Shown here: one piece after another, positions 43,190-52,063 of the stretch
Layout of the letters: each line of letters opens with the position of its first letter
Position numbering within the stretch: position 1 is the stretch's first letter
The notes under the pieces: generated by a model
Database searches by the model: none
Seen by the model: only the letters and a program-made list of their open reading frames with translations
What the model was told of the DNA's origin: nothing
NCBI GenBank assembly: GCA_013200995.1
Contig: CP053688.1
Span: 3,348,001 to 3,412,000, forward strand
Direction of reading: 5' to 3'
From: Arthrobacter citreus
GTDB lineage: Bacteria; Bacillota; Bacilli; Bacillales; Bacillaceae_G
Length of the DNA stretch: 64,000 nt
Position numbers and translations under genes: made by a program

Positions 43190-44104
43190 TTAAATACTCT
43201 CCTTTGAACCATTCCATACTGAAAATAGCTTACTAACTGGTGTTAAGTTCATTTGTTCAGAGATATATGAAGTAGCTTGATGAAGTTTCTTTTCATCAAT
43301 ATTAGTTGAAATGCCTAAATTATGAAGTAATGAAACAACATCTTCAGTAGCTACATTGCCACTAGCTCCTGGTGCATATGGACATCCACCTAGTCCACCA
43401 TTTGAAGAATCAAATTTTTCAATACCAAATTGTAAAGAAGTATATAGATTTGCAATCGCACGACCATATGTATCATGGAAGTGCATAGCAATTCGATTAA
43501 CTGGTACTTCTTTAACAAGATTTTCTAAAAAATCATTCACTTGAAGTGGGTTAGCAATTCCGATTGTGTCTCCTAACGAAATTTCATCTACGCCACATTC
43601 AAGTAATTGGTTTGCAAGATTGATAACTTTCAATTGGTCTACAGCACCCTCATATGGACAACCAAATACAGTTGAAATATAGGCTCTAGTAGTCTTTTTA
43701 TTGTTTTTACATTCTGTAATCATTGAGCGAATATCGTTCATTGAATGTTGGATACTCGCGTTCTTGTTTTTTAAATTATGTGTTTCGCTAGCAGATACAA
43801 AGAAATTAATTTCATCTGCATCTACTTCAAATGCGCTCATTAAACCTCTTTTATTAGGAACTAGAGCTGCATAAGTAACCCCATCTTTTTTCTTAAGCTT
43901 TGTAAACAAATCTACAGAGTCACTTAACTGAGGAATCCAGTCAGGTCTCACAAATGAAGAAACTTCAATATAAGATAAACCACTATCAACTAATAAATTT
44001 ATCCAATCAAGCTTCTGCTCAGTTGAAACAAACTGTTTTTCATTTTGTAAACCATCGCGTGGTCCTACTTCTCTTATAAGAGCCGATTGAGGTAGCTTCA
44101 TCAT
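43190..44104 (-). CDS. yngG: Hydroxymethylglutaryl-CoA lyase (YngG)
   Basis: A 304-residue HMGL-like TIM barrel. REVGPRDGLQNEKQFV holds the metal-binding aspartate, SLGDTIGIANP and MHFHDTYGRA the histidine ligands, and GGLGGCPYAPGASGN the catalytic cysteine. It cleaves HMG-CoA to acetoacetate and acetyl-CoA, the last step of leucine breakdown. Confidence 0.95.
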   Translation of the reverse strand: MMKLPQSALIREVGPRDGLQNEKQFVSTEQKLDWINLLVDSGLSYIEVSSFVRPDWIPQLSDSVDLFTKLKKKDGVTYAALVPNKRGLMSAFEVDADEINFFVSASETHNLKNKNASIQHSMNDIRSMITECKNNKKTTRAYISTVFGCPYEGAVDQLKVINLANQLLECGVDEISLGDTIGIANPLQVNDFLENLVKEVPVNRIAMHFHDTYGRAIANLYTSLQFGIEKFDSSNGGLGGCPYAPGASGNVATEDVVSLLHNLGISTNIDEKKLHQATSYISEQMNLTPVSKLFSVWNGSKESI

Positions 44105-44112
44105 TTTTACTC

Positions 44113-44334
44113 CTAACCTAATTTTTCAACTTGGATTAAAGAGTCGCCTTCATTTACAAAATCGCCTTCGTTTACGAATACATTTACTACCTTACATTTA
44201 TATGGAGCTGTATGAGGAATCTCCATTTTCATAGATTCTAAGATTACATAATCTTGATCACTACTAATTTCGTCTCCTACAGATACAAGACATTTCCATA
44301 CGCTTCCAGCCATCATTGCAGTTAAGTTTTCCAT
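44113..44334 (-). CDS. yngHB: Biotin carboxyl carrier protein (YngHB)
   Basis: A 73-residue single-domain biotinyl protein. The biotin attachment lysine lies in ESMKMEIP (K36), with the terminal hammerhead GDFVNEGDSLIQVEKL. The short form, apart from the biotin carboxylase, is the YngHB type. It carries carboxyl between YngHA and YngE. Confidence 0.93.
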   Translation of the reverse strand: MENLTAMMAGSVWKCLVSVGDEISSDQDYVILESMKMEIPHTAPYKCKVVNVFVNEGDFVNEGDSLIQVEKLG

Positions 44335-44345
44335 ATTTAATTACC

Positions 44346-45686
44346 TCATTTCACTTTTTGATATTCACTAATAAAACTTGTTGTATAGTCGCCTTCTTGG
44401 AATGCATTCGTTGAAAGAATATCAATCAAAAATGGCACATTTGTTTTAATGCCTTCAATTTCTACATTTTTAAGATAATTGTGCAGTTGAATTACTGCCT
44501 CTTTTCTTGTATTTGCTGTAACAATTACTTTTGCTAATAAAGGATCATAAAATGGTGATACTACCCATCCATCATAAAGATGTGTATCAATACGTACACC
44601 AATTTCCTCTGGGAAGTTACAATGTTGAACTGTTCCTGGAGATGGGAAGAATGTTTTAGGATCTTCAGCATAAACCCTCACTTCAATCGAGTGACCATTC
44701 ATTTCTACATGAGTAGGACGCATTGGAAGTGTTTCACCAAATGTAATGCGGAATTGCCATTCAACTAAATCAATTCCTGTAATTCCTTCTGTTACACCGT
44801 GCTCAACTTGTAATCTTGTATTCATTTCTAAGAAATAAATATTTTCTTTTTCATCAACTAAAAACTCAATTGTTCCTACGTTTACGTACTTCATTTGATT
44901 AGCAATTGTAAGAGCATATTCCTCAAGCTTTTTTCTACCTTGTGGAGAAAGGAATGGCGATGGTGCTTCCTCAACAACCTTTTGGTTTCTTCTTTGAATT
45001 GAACAATCTCTTTCAAATAAGAAAACAGCATTGCCATGAGTATCAGCAGCAACTTGAGCTTCAATATGTCTAGGTTTAATAATCGCTTTTTCAATGAATA
45101 CATCATCATTCGCAAAAAATTGAAGAGCTCTCGTTTGTGTTGTTAAAAATTCTTTTTCAAGCTGTGCTTCGTTTTCAATTAGCTTCATGCCAATTCCGCC
45201 GCCGCCACTAGACGCTTTTAACATAACAGGATAGCCAATTTGTTCTGCAATTTCTTTTGCCTCTTCAACAGATTGAATTGGATGAGAATTCCCTTTAATT
45301 ACTGGAATGTTTAATTGCTCCATTATTTGTCTTGCTCTAATTTTTTCACCCATCATCTCTAAATGCTCTGGCTTAGGACCAACAAATAAGATGCCTGCTT
45401 CTTTACATTTTTTAGCAAAATCACTATTTTCTGATAAGAAACCATATCCTGGATGAATGGCTGTAACATTATTCTCTTTTGCAATTTTTATAATTAAATC
45501 TGCGTTTAAATACGTATCTTTTGTATGATTTCCTTTTAAAGAAAAAGCTTCATCACTTAACTTAACGTGCAAACTTTCTTTATCAGCATCTGAATAAACT
45601 GCTACAGTTTGATAACGAAGTTTTTTACATGTTTCAATAATTCTACATGCGATTTCACCACGGTTTGCAATAAGTATTTTGATCAT
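44346..45686 (-). CDS. yngHA: Biotin carboxylase subunit (YngHA)
   Basis: A 446-residue ATP-grasp biotin carboxylase. IKILIANRGEIACRIIETCKKL is the N-terminal block; MLKASSGGGGIGMK is the glycine-rich ATP loop; the catalytic region is FLEMNTRLQVEHGVTEGITGIDLV. It has the size of acyl-CoA carboxylase BC subunits rather than of the whole fused enzyme. Start at 45686 follows AAGGAG; the frame opens seven codons upstream, inside the preceding gene. The 3'-end neighbour is the carrier protein gene. Confidence 0.94.
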   Translation of the reverse strand: MIKILIANRGEIACRIIETCKKLRYQTVAVYSDADKESLHVKLSDEAFSLKGNHTKDTYLNADLIIKIAKENNVTAIHPGYGFLSENSDFAKKCKEAGILFVGPKPEHLEMMGEKIRARQIMEQLNIPVIKGNSHPIQSVEEAKEIAEQIGYPVMLKASSGGGGIGMKLIENEAQLEKEFLTTQTRALQFFANDDVFIEKAIIKPRHIEAQVAADTHGNAVFLFERDCSIQRRNQKVVEEAPSPFLSPQGRKKLEEYALTIANQMKYVNVGTIEFLVDEKENIYFLEMNTRLQVEHGVTEGITGIDLVEWQFRITFGETLPMRPTHVEMNGHSIEVRVYAEDPKTFFPSPGTVQHCNFPEEIGVRIDTHLYDGWVVSPFYDPLLAKVIVTANTRKEAVIQLHNYLKNVEIEGIKTNVPFLIDILSTNAFQEGDYTTSFISEYQKVK

Positions 45687-45697
45687 ATTCTCGCTCC

Positions 45698-46843
45698 TTA
45701 TCGGCATCCTAATTGACGTGCGATTACCATACGTTGAATTTCTGAAGTACCTTCACCAATCTCAAGTAACTTAGCATCACGAACTAAACGTTCAATACCA
45801 TATTCCTTCATATAGCCATATCCACCATGAATTTGTAATGATTCATTCGCAACTTTGGAAGCGATTTCAGATGCGTATAACTTAGCGAACGCCGCTTCTT
45901 TCGTAAACGGTTTTCCATTGTCTTTTAACCATGCTGCTTTATGCACCATGTTTCGTGCTAATTCAACTCCCATAGCCATATCAGCTAACTTAAACTGAAT
46001 AGCTTGGAAACTTGATAAAGGTTGTTTAAATTGCTTACGTTCTTTAGCATATGCTAATGCTTTATCAAGAGCTTTTTGTGCAATGCCTACAGCAAGTGCT
46101 GCGATTGAAATTCTTCCACCATCTAATGTATATAAGAATTGGCCAAAACCTTTTTCAGGATTACCAAGAATGTTTTCTTTTGGAACACGTACACCATCTA
46201 AAACAATTTGAGTCGTATTAGATGCACGAACACCCATCTTGTCGTAAGGATCTGTGATTGTTAATCCTTCTGAGTCAGTTGGTACGATAAATGCACAAAT
46301 ATTTTTCTTTCCATTTTCGCTAATCGAAGTATAAGCAGTTACGATGATTGTGTTAGAATATTGAGCATTTGTAATCCAGCATTTTTCACCAGTAATCACA
46401 TACTCGTCACCTTCTAAAACTGCTTTTGTTTGAGTTCCACCAGCATCAGAACCTGCATTTGGTTCTGTTAAACCGAAAGCACCAAGCGTTTTTCCTTGCG
46501 CCATTGGAACTAAATATTTTTGCTTTTGTTCTTCTGTACCAAAATAGTAAATTGGAGAAGCACCTAATGAACAAGTTGCCGCAAAGCTTAAACCTGTTCC
46601 TCCACATGCACGCCCAATTTCTTCTACAGCTAACGCATAACTAATCGTATCGCCACCGCTACCGCCGTATTCTTCAGGGAACGGAATACCTAATAAACCT
46701 AATTCACCCATTTTTTTGAACGTTTCAATCGGGAATTTACTATCACGATCAAGCTCTTCTGCAAAAGGCTCAATTTCCTTCGCTGCGAAATCTCGTACCA
46801 TTTCTTGAATCATTTGCTGTTCTTTAGATAATAAAAAATCCAT
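45698..46843 (-). CDS. yngJ: Acyl-CoA dehydrogenase, probable isovaleryl-CoA type (YngJ)
   Basis: A 381-residue flavoprotein. GAFGLTEPNAGSDAG and ITNAQYSNTIIV contact FAD and substrate; YMKEYGIERLVRDAKLLEIGEGTSEIQRMVIARQLG is the C-terminal signature with the catalytic glutamate region. It heads the operon, so oxidation of isovaleryl-CoA to 3-methylcrotonyl-CoA is the expected role. The AMP-forming acyl-CoA ligase gene present in the B. subtilis cluster (yngI) is not seen here. Confidence 0.92.
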   Translation of the reverse strand: MDFLLSKEQQMIQEMVRDFAAKEIEPFAEELDRDSKFPIETFKKMGELGLLGIPFPEEYGGSGGDTISYALAVEEIGRACGGTGLSFAATCSLGASPIYYFGTEEQKQKYLVPMAQGKTLGAFGLTEPNAGSDAGGTQTKAVLEGDEYVITGEKCWITNAQYSNTIIVTAYTSISENGKKNICAFIVPTDSEGLTITDPYDKMGVRASNTTQIVLDGVRVPKENILGNPEKGFGQFLYTLDGGRISIAALAVGIAQKALDKALAYAKERKQFKQPLSSFQAIQFKLADMAMGVELARNMVHKAAWLKDNGKPFTKEAAFAKLYASEIASKVANESLQIHGGYGYMKEYGIERLVRDAKLLEIGEGTSEIQRMVIARQLGCR

Positions 46844-46873
46844 GTGTTAGTCACTCTCCTTTTAATATTTAGG

Positions 46874-46891
46874 TACGTTTTAAAAAACGTA
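46874..46891. promoter_or_regulatory. Perfect palindrome upstream of yngJ
   Basis: TACGTTTT-AA-AAAACGTA (46874-46891) lies about 30 bp before the yngJ start. It is a perfect 18-bp palindrome, the size of an operator for a dimeric regulator, but it could also form a leader hairpin. A second imperfect stem, CCAACTGC/GCAGTGG, follows at 46901-46922. Confidence 0.5.
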
Positions 46892-47071
46892 AGAATGTCT
46901 CCAACTGCGCAAATAGCAGTGGAGTCCTCATATTTCACGTATAAGAGATAAATATTTTAGTCTTACAATTGATAATATTCGATATATTCTACCATTTTCC
47001 TTTATTGTCCTTTCGACAAATTGAGACAAAAGGGCAGGAGTTAGGATAAGAATGAGTGCGACTCAAAAGTA

Positions 47072-47201
47072 CAAATAAATGTCGAACTACAAATAAACGG
47101 CGTACTGCAAATAAAATTAGCGAATCTGCAAATAAAATTAGCGAATCTGCAATTAAAATAGCTTAAACTGCAATTAAAATTAGCAAATCTGCAAATAAGA
47201 T
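47072..47201. repeat. Seven-copy tandem array (CAAATAAAAT units, period 18 then 21 bp)
   Basis: Unit starts (CAAATAAA or CAATTAAA) lie at 47072, 47090, 47108, 47129, 47150, 47171 and 47192: spacings 18, 18, 21, 21, 21, 21. Units 3-5 share CTGCAAATAAAATTAGCGAAT. All spacings are multiples of three, so a frame reads x-NKxxx(x) repeats, broken by a TAA. It lies in a 600-bp gap and has the same 21-bp period as the array at 2.9 kb. Confidence 0.85.
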
Positions 47202-47448
47202 AAAATATTACCCATACCGGTTATGGTATTCACACTAAATATTGAACAATCGTTGCTCCTTTTAAATAGAAAACTATCAAAATTGTTCTAACCTTAGATA
47301 AATCAACTAAAAAACCGATATAAAACTGCAAATTATCTATAATAAACGACAAAGGTCCATTGATATACCCCTTTCTATGTTCAAACTACACAGCATTAAT
47401 ATGAAAACAAAAAAGGCATACCCCAATCACAGAGATACCCCCTCATAA
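47202..47448. other. Gap without gene
   Basis: Together with 46892-47071 this is a gap between yngJ and the quinone oxidoreductase gene. Apart from the tandem array and the palindromes near yngJ I see an imperfect hairpin ATACC/GGTAT at about 47214-47231 and no coding frame with a start and ribosome site. Confidence 0.55.
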
Positions 47449-48429
47449 TCAATTATTAATATCCAATAAAATCTTCCCAGTACTTTGTCTACTTTCTATT
47501 AATCTATGAGCACTAGCAGCATCTTCTAACGAAAAATGTTGCCCGATTTTGATATTTAAAAGTCCTTCATCGATAAATTTAAATACTTGTTCCGCTGTTT
47601 CCTTCAAAATCTCTGGTCTTTCTTTCCTTGTTGTACCTAAACTAAAACCAATGACTGATCGACAGCTCGAATGTAACTTATTTGTTTTAAAATGACCAAC
47701 TTCACCGCTTGAATTGCCGAAGTGAACAAGTCGTCCGTATTTCGCTAAGCAATCCATGCTTTGTTCTGAAATTCTACCAGCAACTGAATCTAAAATGATA
47801 TTAGCTCCTATTCCGCCCGTTAACTCATTTACTTTCTCTGTAAAGTTTTCCTTTTCATAGCAAATCACATGATCTGCCCCAGCATTTAGAGCATACTCTA
47901 TTTTCTGTTGACTTCCCACTGTGCCTATAACTTTACCGGCACCTAATATCTTTGCTATTTGAATAGCCGTCGTACCTACACCGCCAGCAGCAGAATGGAT
48001 TAGAACGGTTTCTCCTTTTTCAATTCTAGCAAAATCAGCTAGCAGCTTATATGAAAGAAACGAAACGGTAGGGCAGGCTGCAGCTATATCAAATCCAACC
48101 GTTTCAGGTAACAGGTATGTTAGATTTTCATTTGCAACAGCATATTCAGCGTATGAACCACCTGCTGGAAAAGCAGCAACTCTTTGACCAACTTCAAATT
48201 GTTTCACATCAGATCCAACAGCTTCAATAGTTCCAGCAGCATCTAGACCAGGGATAAATGGGAATTTTCCTTTACCTTTTTTTCCATATCTTGCTTTTAC
48301 ATCTGCAAAATTCACACTGGCTTTTTCTACTTTAATTAACACATGATTAGAGCTAATTTTTGGTAATTCAAGATCAACAAACTTTAATACATCTGGTTTT
48401 CCAAACTCTGTCACAACAATTGCTTTCAC
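47449..48429 (-). CDS. Zinc-type alcohol dehydrogenase-like quinone oxidoreductase
   Basis: A 326-residue MDR-family protein (NADPH:quinone oxidoreductase type). MKAIVV-like start, GYxxP-like substrate segment FIPGLDAAGTIEAVG, nucleotide-binding AAGGVGTTAIQIAKILGA and ILDSVAG. No structural or catalytic zinc cysteines are present, so it is zinc-independent. I use a GTG start at 48429 behind GGGGTGG because family members begin MKA; an ATG at 48453 lacks a ribosome site. A TetR gene lies upstream on the same strand and may regulate it. Confidence 0.86.
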   Translation of the reverse strand: MKAIVVTEFGKPDVLKFVDLELPKISSNHVLIKVEKASVNFADVKARYGKKGKGKFPFIPGLDAAGTIEAVGSDVKQFEVGQRVAAFPAGGSYAEYAVANENLTYLLPETVGFDIAAACPTVSFLSYKLLADFARIEKGETVLIHSAAGGVGTTAIQIAKILGAGKVIGTVGSQQKIEYALNAGADHVICYEKENFTEKVNELTGGIGANIILDSVAGRISEQSMDCLAKYGRLVHFGNSSGEVGHFKTNKLHSSCRSVIGFSLGTTRKERPEILKETAEQVFKFIDEGLLNIKIGQHFSLEDAASAHRLIESRQSTGKILLDINN

Positions 48430-48539
48430 ACTCTCCACCCCACTTATTGTCATTACTTTTATTTTATCTATAAGAATGAAGTCTCGGAAAATAACAATTT
48501 ATTATGAGTTCCAATAAGTTAGACTTATTAATTTCATTG

Positions 48540-49130
48540 CTATTGTAAAGTTCTAAACATCATCTCGAATATATCGCTCATATTTATTTTAGAATTGTAC
48601 TTATTCATTGTATTTTGAACGCGTAAACCATACATAAACGTTAGAAACAAATTAGCCATTTTTTCTGCATCAACTGCTAAAGGAATCGCACCTTCTTCCT
48701 GCCCTACTTTGATCCATTTTGTTGACGTCGCTAAACTATGCAAATAGACATCCTTTAATATTTCTTCAACTTTCTGATTATCCACGCGACTTAGTAAATA
48801 AATAAAAATTTTAGTCGTTACATCTTGTTCCGTAGAGTGTTTAGCTACGCCACCGGCAATTACTTTCAGTGGGTCATTAATTCCTACTGTTTCATTCTTA
48901 GATACGACTTCCAAAAATTTTGTATCAACTTGCCCGATACGTGCTTTCAAAATCAGTCCAAACAATTCATCTTTTCCAGTAACATAATGATAAATGGCAC
49001 CTTTAGAAAGTCCTGTTCGATCAATAATATCCTGCATTGTTGTTTTTCTACAGCCTTTTTCTTCAATGAGCTGTTCTGTAACTGATAATATCAATAGGAA
49101 GCTTGAATTTAGCTGCGAATTTTCTTTCAT
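48540..49130 (-). CDS. TetR/AcrR-family repressor
   Basis: A 196-residue TetR protein. Helix-turn-helix MQDIIDRTGLSKGAIYHYVTGKDELF (about 32-57) and an all-helical ligand domain. It precedes the quinone oxidoreductase and follows, on the same strand, a GNAT and a VC0807-like membrane gene. A palindromic promoter upstream of that group is a likely target. Ligand unknown. Confidence 0.92.
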   Translation of the reverse strand: MKENSQLNSSFLLILSVTEQLIEEKGCRKTTMQDIIDRTGLSKGAIYHYVTGKDELFGLILKARIGQVDTKFLEVVSKNETVGINDPLKVIAGGVAKHSTEQDVTTKIFIYLLSRVDNQKVEEILKDVYLHSLATSTKWIKVGQEEGAIPLAVDAEKMANLFLTFMYGLRVQNTMNKYNSKINMSDIFEMMFRTLQ

Positions 49131-49174
49131 GTTTACCTCCTGTGCAAAAACATTAATGATACCAATCTATTAAA

Positions 49175-49684
49175 TTAATTATTATTTAGTTGTTTTTCCA
49201 TACAATAGTAGGGATTCTTTCGTAATGGAAACTCTATAGTCCCTCTTTTAACATACCCATACTTTGTATACAGCCCCACTGCTTCGTCATTTGTAGAATA
49301 GACATCCAATCTAATACTTGTATACCCTTTTTGTACTGCCAATTGTTCTACGTACTCTAAGAGTAATTTTCCGATTCCCCTGCCCTGGTAATTAGGCCGT
49401 ACAGCAAGTCGGTGTATGCAAACTGGGTTTCCATTTTTGTCATCCCAATCTATTTGCTCATATTTTTTACTTTGTAATTCATCGAGTACAACAGTTCCAA
49501 TTACGACATGATTGTCTATTATTCCATATATATTTTGATTAGTTATATCATCTTGAATAACAAATAGATTTGGGTAAAATAGATCCCATTGATCATTTTG
49601 ATTGCTGCGCAAATGCTTCGTCACGGTTTTATACAGCTTCAAAACGTCTTTTTGATAATTCTTTTGAATTGGAATAATGTTCAT
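49175..49684 (-). CDS. GNAT N-acetyltransferase
   Basis: A 169-residue acetyltransferase: AVRPNYQGRGIGKLLLEYVEQLAVQKGYTSIRLDVYSTNDEAVGLYTKYGYVKRGTIEF contains the acetyl-CoA loop Q-x-x-G-x-G/A (QGRGIG). Start at 49684 follows AAGGAG; six further codons upstream lack a ribosome site. Substrate unknown. Same strand and close spacing to neighbours (20 bp upstream gene, 44 bp to the TetR gene). Confidence 0.9.
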   Translation of the reverse strand: MNIIPIQKNYQKDVLKLYKTVTKHLRSNQNDQWDLFYPNLFVIQDDITNQNIYGIIDNHVVIGTVVLDELQSKKYEQIDWDDKNGNPVCIHRLAVRPNYQGRGIGKLLLEYVEQLAVQKGYTSIRLDVYSTNDEAVGLYTKYGYVKRGTIEFPLRKNPYYCMEKQLNNN

Positions 49685-49704
49685 GTTAACTCTCCTTATC
49701 AAGA

Positions 49705-50319
49705 TTACTTAGTTATCTGTAATTTAATTTCTTGAAGCTTTTTTGATGACTTTCTTCTATAAAAAACAGTCCATAAAATTGCAGCACCTATAAATCCGTA
49801 AAGAACATAATTTGAGAAAAGTAGATATCTTTCCGTCGATAGATCGTAAACCATAATAATTCGCACAACTGCTTCTGATAACAGCATAATTCCCCATACA
49901 AGCGTCATTAATCGCATAACAAAACGAAAATATTTAATATTCCAGTTTTCAGCAAAACGATTATTTTGGATAAATCGCATTCCTAAGTAAAACATGATAG
50001 GTCGTTTAAATAATAGAGATACTAAAAAGATTATTCCGACCGAAGCCGTTATTAATGATTCTCTTACAAGCAAAATCTTTTCACTACCGCCAAGAAAGAC
50101 TAATAAAAGAGTTAGAATAAGTGAAAAAAGCATTAACCCTCCAAAAGCATCAAGCCTTTTATGCTTCCATAAATGAACTACATTATCAACCAATGGAATT
50201 AGAGTTGCAATCGAAAGAGCTAAAATACTGCTCATATAATCTGATAACACAACATAAATAACCCAAGGTAAAATACCGTTAATTACTAATGTGAAAATGA
50301 CATACATTCTTTTAGACAT
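49705..50319 (-). CDS. VC0807-family membrane protein
   Basis: A 204-residue protein with six membrane segments and a conserved layout WVIYVVLSDYMSSILALSIATLIPLVDNVVHLWKHKRLDAFGGLMLFSL seen in VC0807/DUF3159-like proteins, plus the segment FKRPIMFYLGMRFIQ. Function unknown; the family has distant resemblance to intracellular septation A-like proteins. It leads a same-strand group with GNAT, TetR and oxidoreductase genes and carries a palindromic promoter upstream. Confidence 0.82.
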   Translation of the reverse strand: MSKRMYVIFTLVINGILPWVIYVVLSDYMSSILALSIATLIPLVDNVVHLWKHKRLDAFGGLMLFSLILTLLLVFLGGSEKILLVRESLITASVGIIFLVSLLFKRPIMFYLGMRFIQNNRFAENWNIKYFRFVMRLMTLVWGIMLLSEAVVRIIMVYDLSTERYLLFSNYVLYGFIGAAILWTVFYRRKSSKKLQEIKLQITK

Positions 50320-50401
50320 AAAATCATCCCTTTAAACTTATTTTTTATATAGAGATTATTGGTACGAATGATGTTTTACTTTTTTTAGCTATTTTAGAAA
50401 G

Positions 50402-50461
50402 ACCGACTGTTGGTTTGTTTTTTTATAAGAGTATATTATGTACCGACCGTCGGTATGTTAA
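50402..50461 (-). promoter_or_regulatory. Promoter with TetR-type operator in the spacer
   Basis: TTAACA (50456-50461) and TAATAT (50433-50438) are 17 bp apart on the minus strand. The palindrome TACCGAC-C-GTCGGTA (50441-50455) lies wholly in the spacer. A second, imperfect copy (ACCGACTGTTGGT) is at 50402-50414, downstream of the start. A dimeric TetR repressor would block RNA polymerase here. Confidence 0.75.
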
Positions 50462-50569
50462 TGAAAAATAATATTTTTTTGAAAATAGGCTACGAATACA
50501 ATTTTGTTTACTAAATTTGGAATCCTTATGAATTTTTCCATCTTACAAATCATTTAACTTTTAGAAAAC

Positions 50570-50612
50570 AAAAAAAGGCATCTATCCATCGAATAACGAT
50601 GAAATAGACACC
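50570..50612 (-). terminator. Terminator of the thiamine operon
   Basis: GGCATCTAT..CATCG (50577-50591) pairs with CGATG..ATAGACACC (50597-50612) with few mismatches; T run follows on the minus strand. Confidence 0.85.
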
Positions 50613-50624
50613 CCTAGGAATTTA

Positions 50625-51260
50625 CTATTTATTAACTAGCATACTTAAATGTTCAGCAGCCGATTTAATATCTTCTTTCCCTAAAATCGCAGAAACAATT
50701 GCAACACCATCAATTTTTGATTCCATTAATTCAGAAACGTTTTCTTCATTAATACCACCGATGCCTATAATTGGAATCTTTACTGCCTCGCGTATTCTTC
50801 GTAGTTCATCAAGTGTTAAGTACTTTGCATCTAGTTTTGTACTTGTTGGATACATTGAACCAATACCGACATAGTCCGCTCCTTGTTCTTGTGCAATCAT
50901 TGCCTCTTCTAATGTTGATGCAGATACACCAATAATCATGTCTTTGCCAACAATTTTTCTAGCCACTGTTAAAGGTAAATCTTCTTGGCCGATATGCAGG
51001 CCATCAGCTTTAATTGCCAATGCGATATCTAAACGATCATTTATAATCAATGGTACATTATATTTTGAAGTAACTTCTTTTACTTGCATAGCAACTTGAT
51101 AGAAATCCAAACTACTACAGTTCTTTTCTCTTATTTGAACAATTGTTGTTCCGCCTTGAATTGCTTCCTCAACAGATTGAACAAGATCTCTTGATCCTAA
51201 TACATCACGATCAGTTACTAAATAAAGCTTATAATCGACTTTGTTTTTTGTTATAGCCAT
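50625..51260 (-). CDS. thiE: Thiamine-phosphate synthase
   Basis: A 211-residue TIM-barrel enzyme joining HMP diphosphate and thiazole phosphate. Landmarks are YLVTDRDVLG, VQIREKNCSSLDFYQVA, LIINDRLDIALAIKADGLHIGQEDLPL, DYVGIGSMYPTSTKLDA and IPIIGIGGINEENV. It overlaps thiM by ten bases, so it is the last gene of the thiamine salvage operon. Confidence 0.96.
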   Translation of the reverse strand: MAITKNKVDYKLYLVTDRDVLGSRDLVQSVEEAIQGGTTIVQIREKNCSSLDFYQVAMQVKEVTSKYNVPLIINDRLDIALAIKADGLHIGQEDLPLTVARKIVGKDMIIGVSASTLEEAMIAQEQGADYVGIGSMYPTSTKLDAKYLTLDELRRIREAVKIPIIGIGGINEENVSELMESKIDGVAIVSAILGKEDIKSAAEHLSMLVNK

Positions 51261-52063
51261 TCGATTTTACCTCCTGTTAGAAGCTTATCAACGGAGATTT
51301 TAGATACTTCATCAAATAAATTTACTCTAAATGTACCGATTGCTTGTTCTTCAGTTAAACGAGCTTTAGCAAGTTCCCCGCAAAGACCCATTGTAGTGAT
51401 ACCCGAAACAGCAGCTAGGAAGTAATCATTTGTTGTACCAGCATAAGTTCCGATTAATGATGTAGTCATACATCCAGTACCAGTTACATCGGCTAGCATT
51501 TTATCTCCATTTGATATTGTGCATACTCGGTCCTGTTCTGCAACAACATCCACTGCACCCGTGATTGCTACAACTGATCCTAATTTCGCTGAGAGTGATT
51601 TTGCAATTTCGACACCATCTTCTTCATCAGCTACAGAGTCTACCCCTTTAATTTCAACGTTTAAGCCGGCAATCATTTTAATTTCTGACATATTTCCACG
51701 TACTACAGCAAAACGTACTTCTTTCAATAATCTTGCAGTTGTTTCTGTGCGTAGAGTCGTTGCCCCAACTCCTACAGGATCCAAAATAACAGGTACACCT
51801 AATTGATTAGCTTTTTTACCTGCTTGAATCATTGATTGGATAGTTCTCTCATTTAACGTACCAATATTAATTACAAGAGCTGAAGCAAATGATACCATTT
51901 CCTCTACTTCGGCTAAATCATCTGCCATAACCGGTGACCCACCTAGTGCTAATACCATGTTTGCACAGTCATTTACCGTTACATAATTTGTAATATGATG
52001 AACCAAAGGCTTTTTCTCTTTTACGCTTGCAATTAATTGACTCATTTCATTCATAGTTAACAT
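51251..52063 (-). CDS. thiM: Hydroxyethylthiazole kinase
   Basis: A 270-residue ribokinase-like enzyme phosphorylating the thiazole moiety. HHITNYVTVNDCANMVLALGGSPVMADD is the family start, DPVGVGATTLR the middle block and ADVTGTGCMTTSLIGTYAG the catalytic anion-hole loop. The start is behind GGGGGAG and overlaps the transporter gene by 17 bases. Confidence 0.96.
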   Translation of the reverse strand: MLTMNEMSQLIASVKEKKPLVHHITNYVTVNDCANMVLALGGSPVMADDLAEVEEMVSFASALVINIGTLNERTIQSMIQAGKKANQLGVPVILDPVGVGATTLRTETTARLLKEVRFAVVRGNMSEIKMIAGLNVEIKGVDSVADEEDGVEIAKSLSAKLGSVVAITGAVDVVAEQDRVCTISNGDKMLADVTGTGCMTTSLIGTYAGTTNDYFLAAVSGITTMGLCGELAKARLTEEQAIGTFRVNLFDEVSKISVDKLLTGGKIEWL

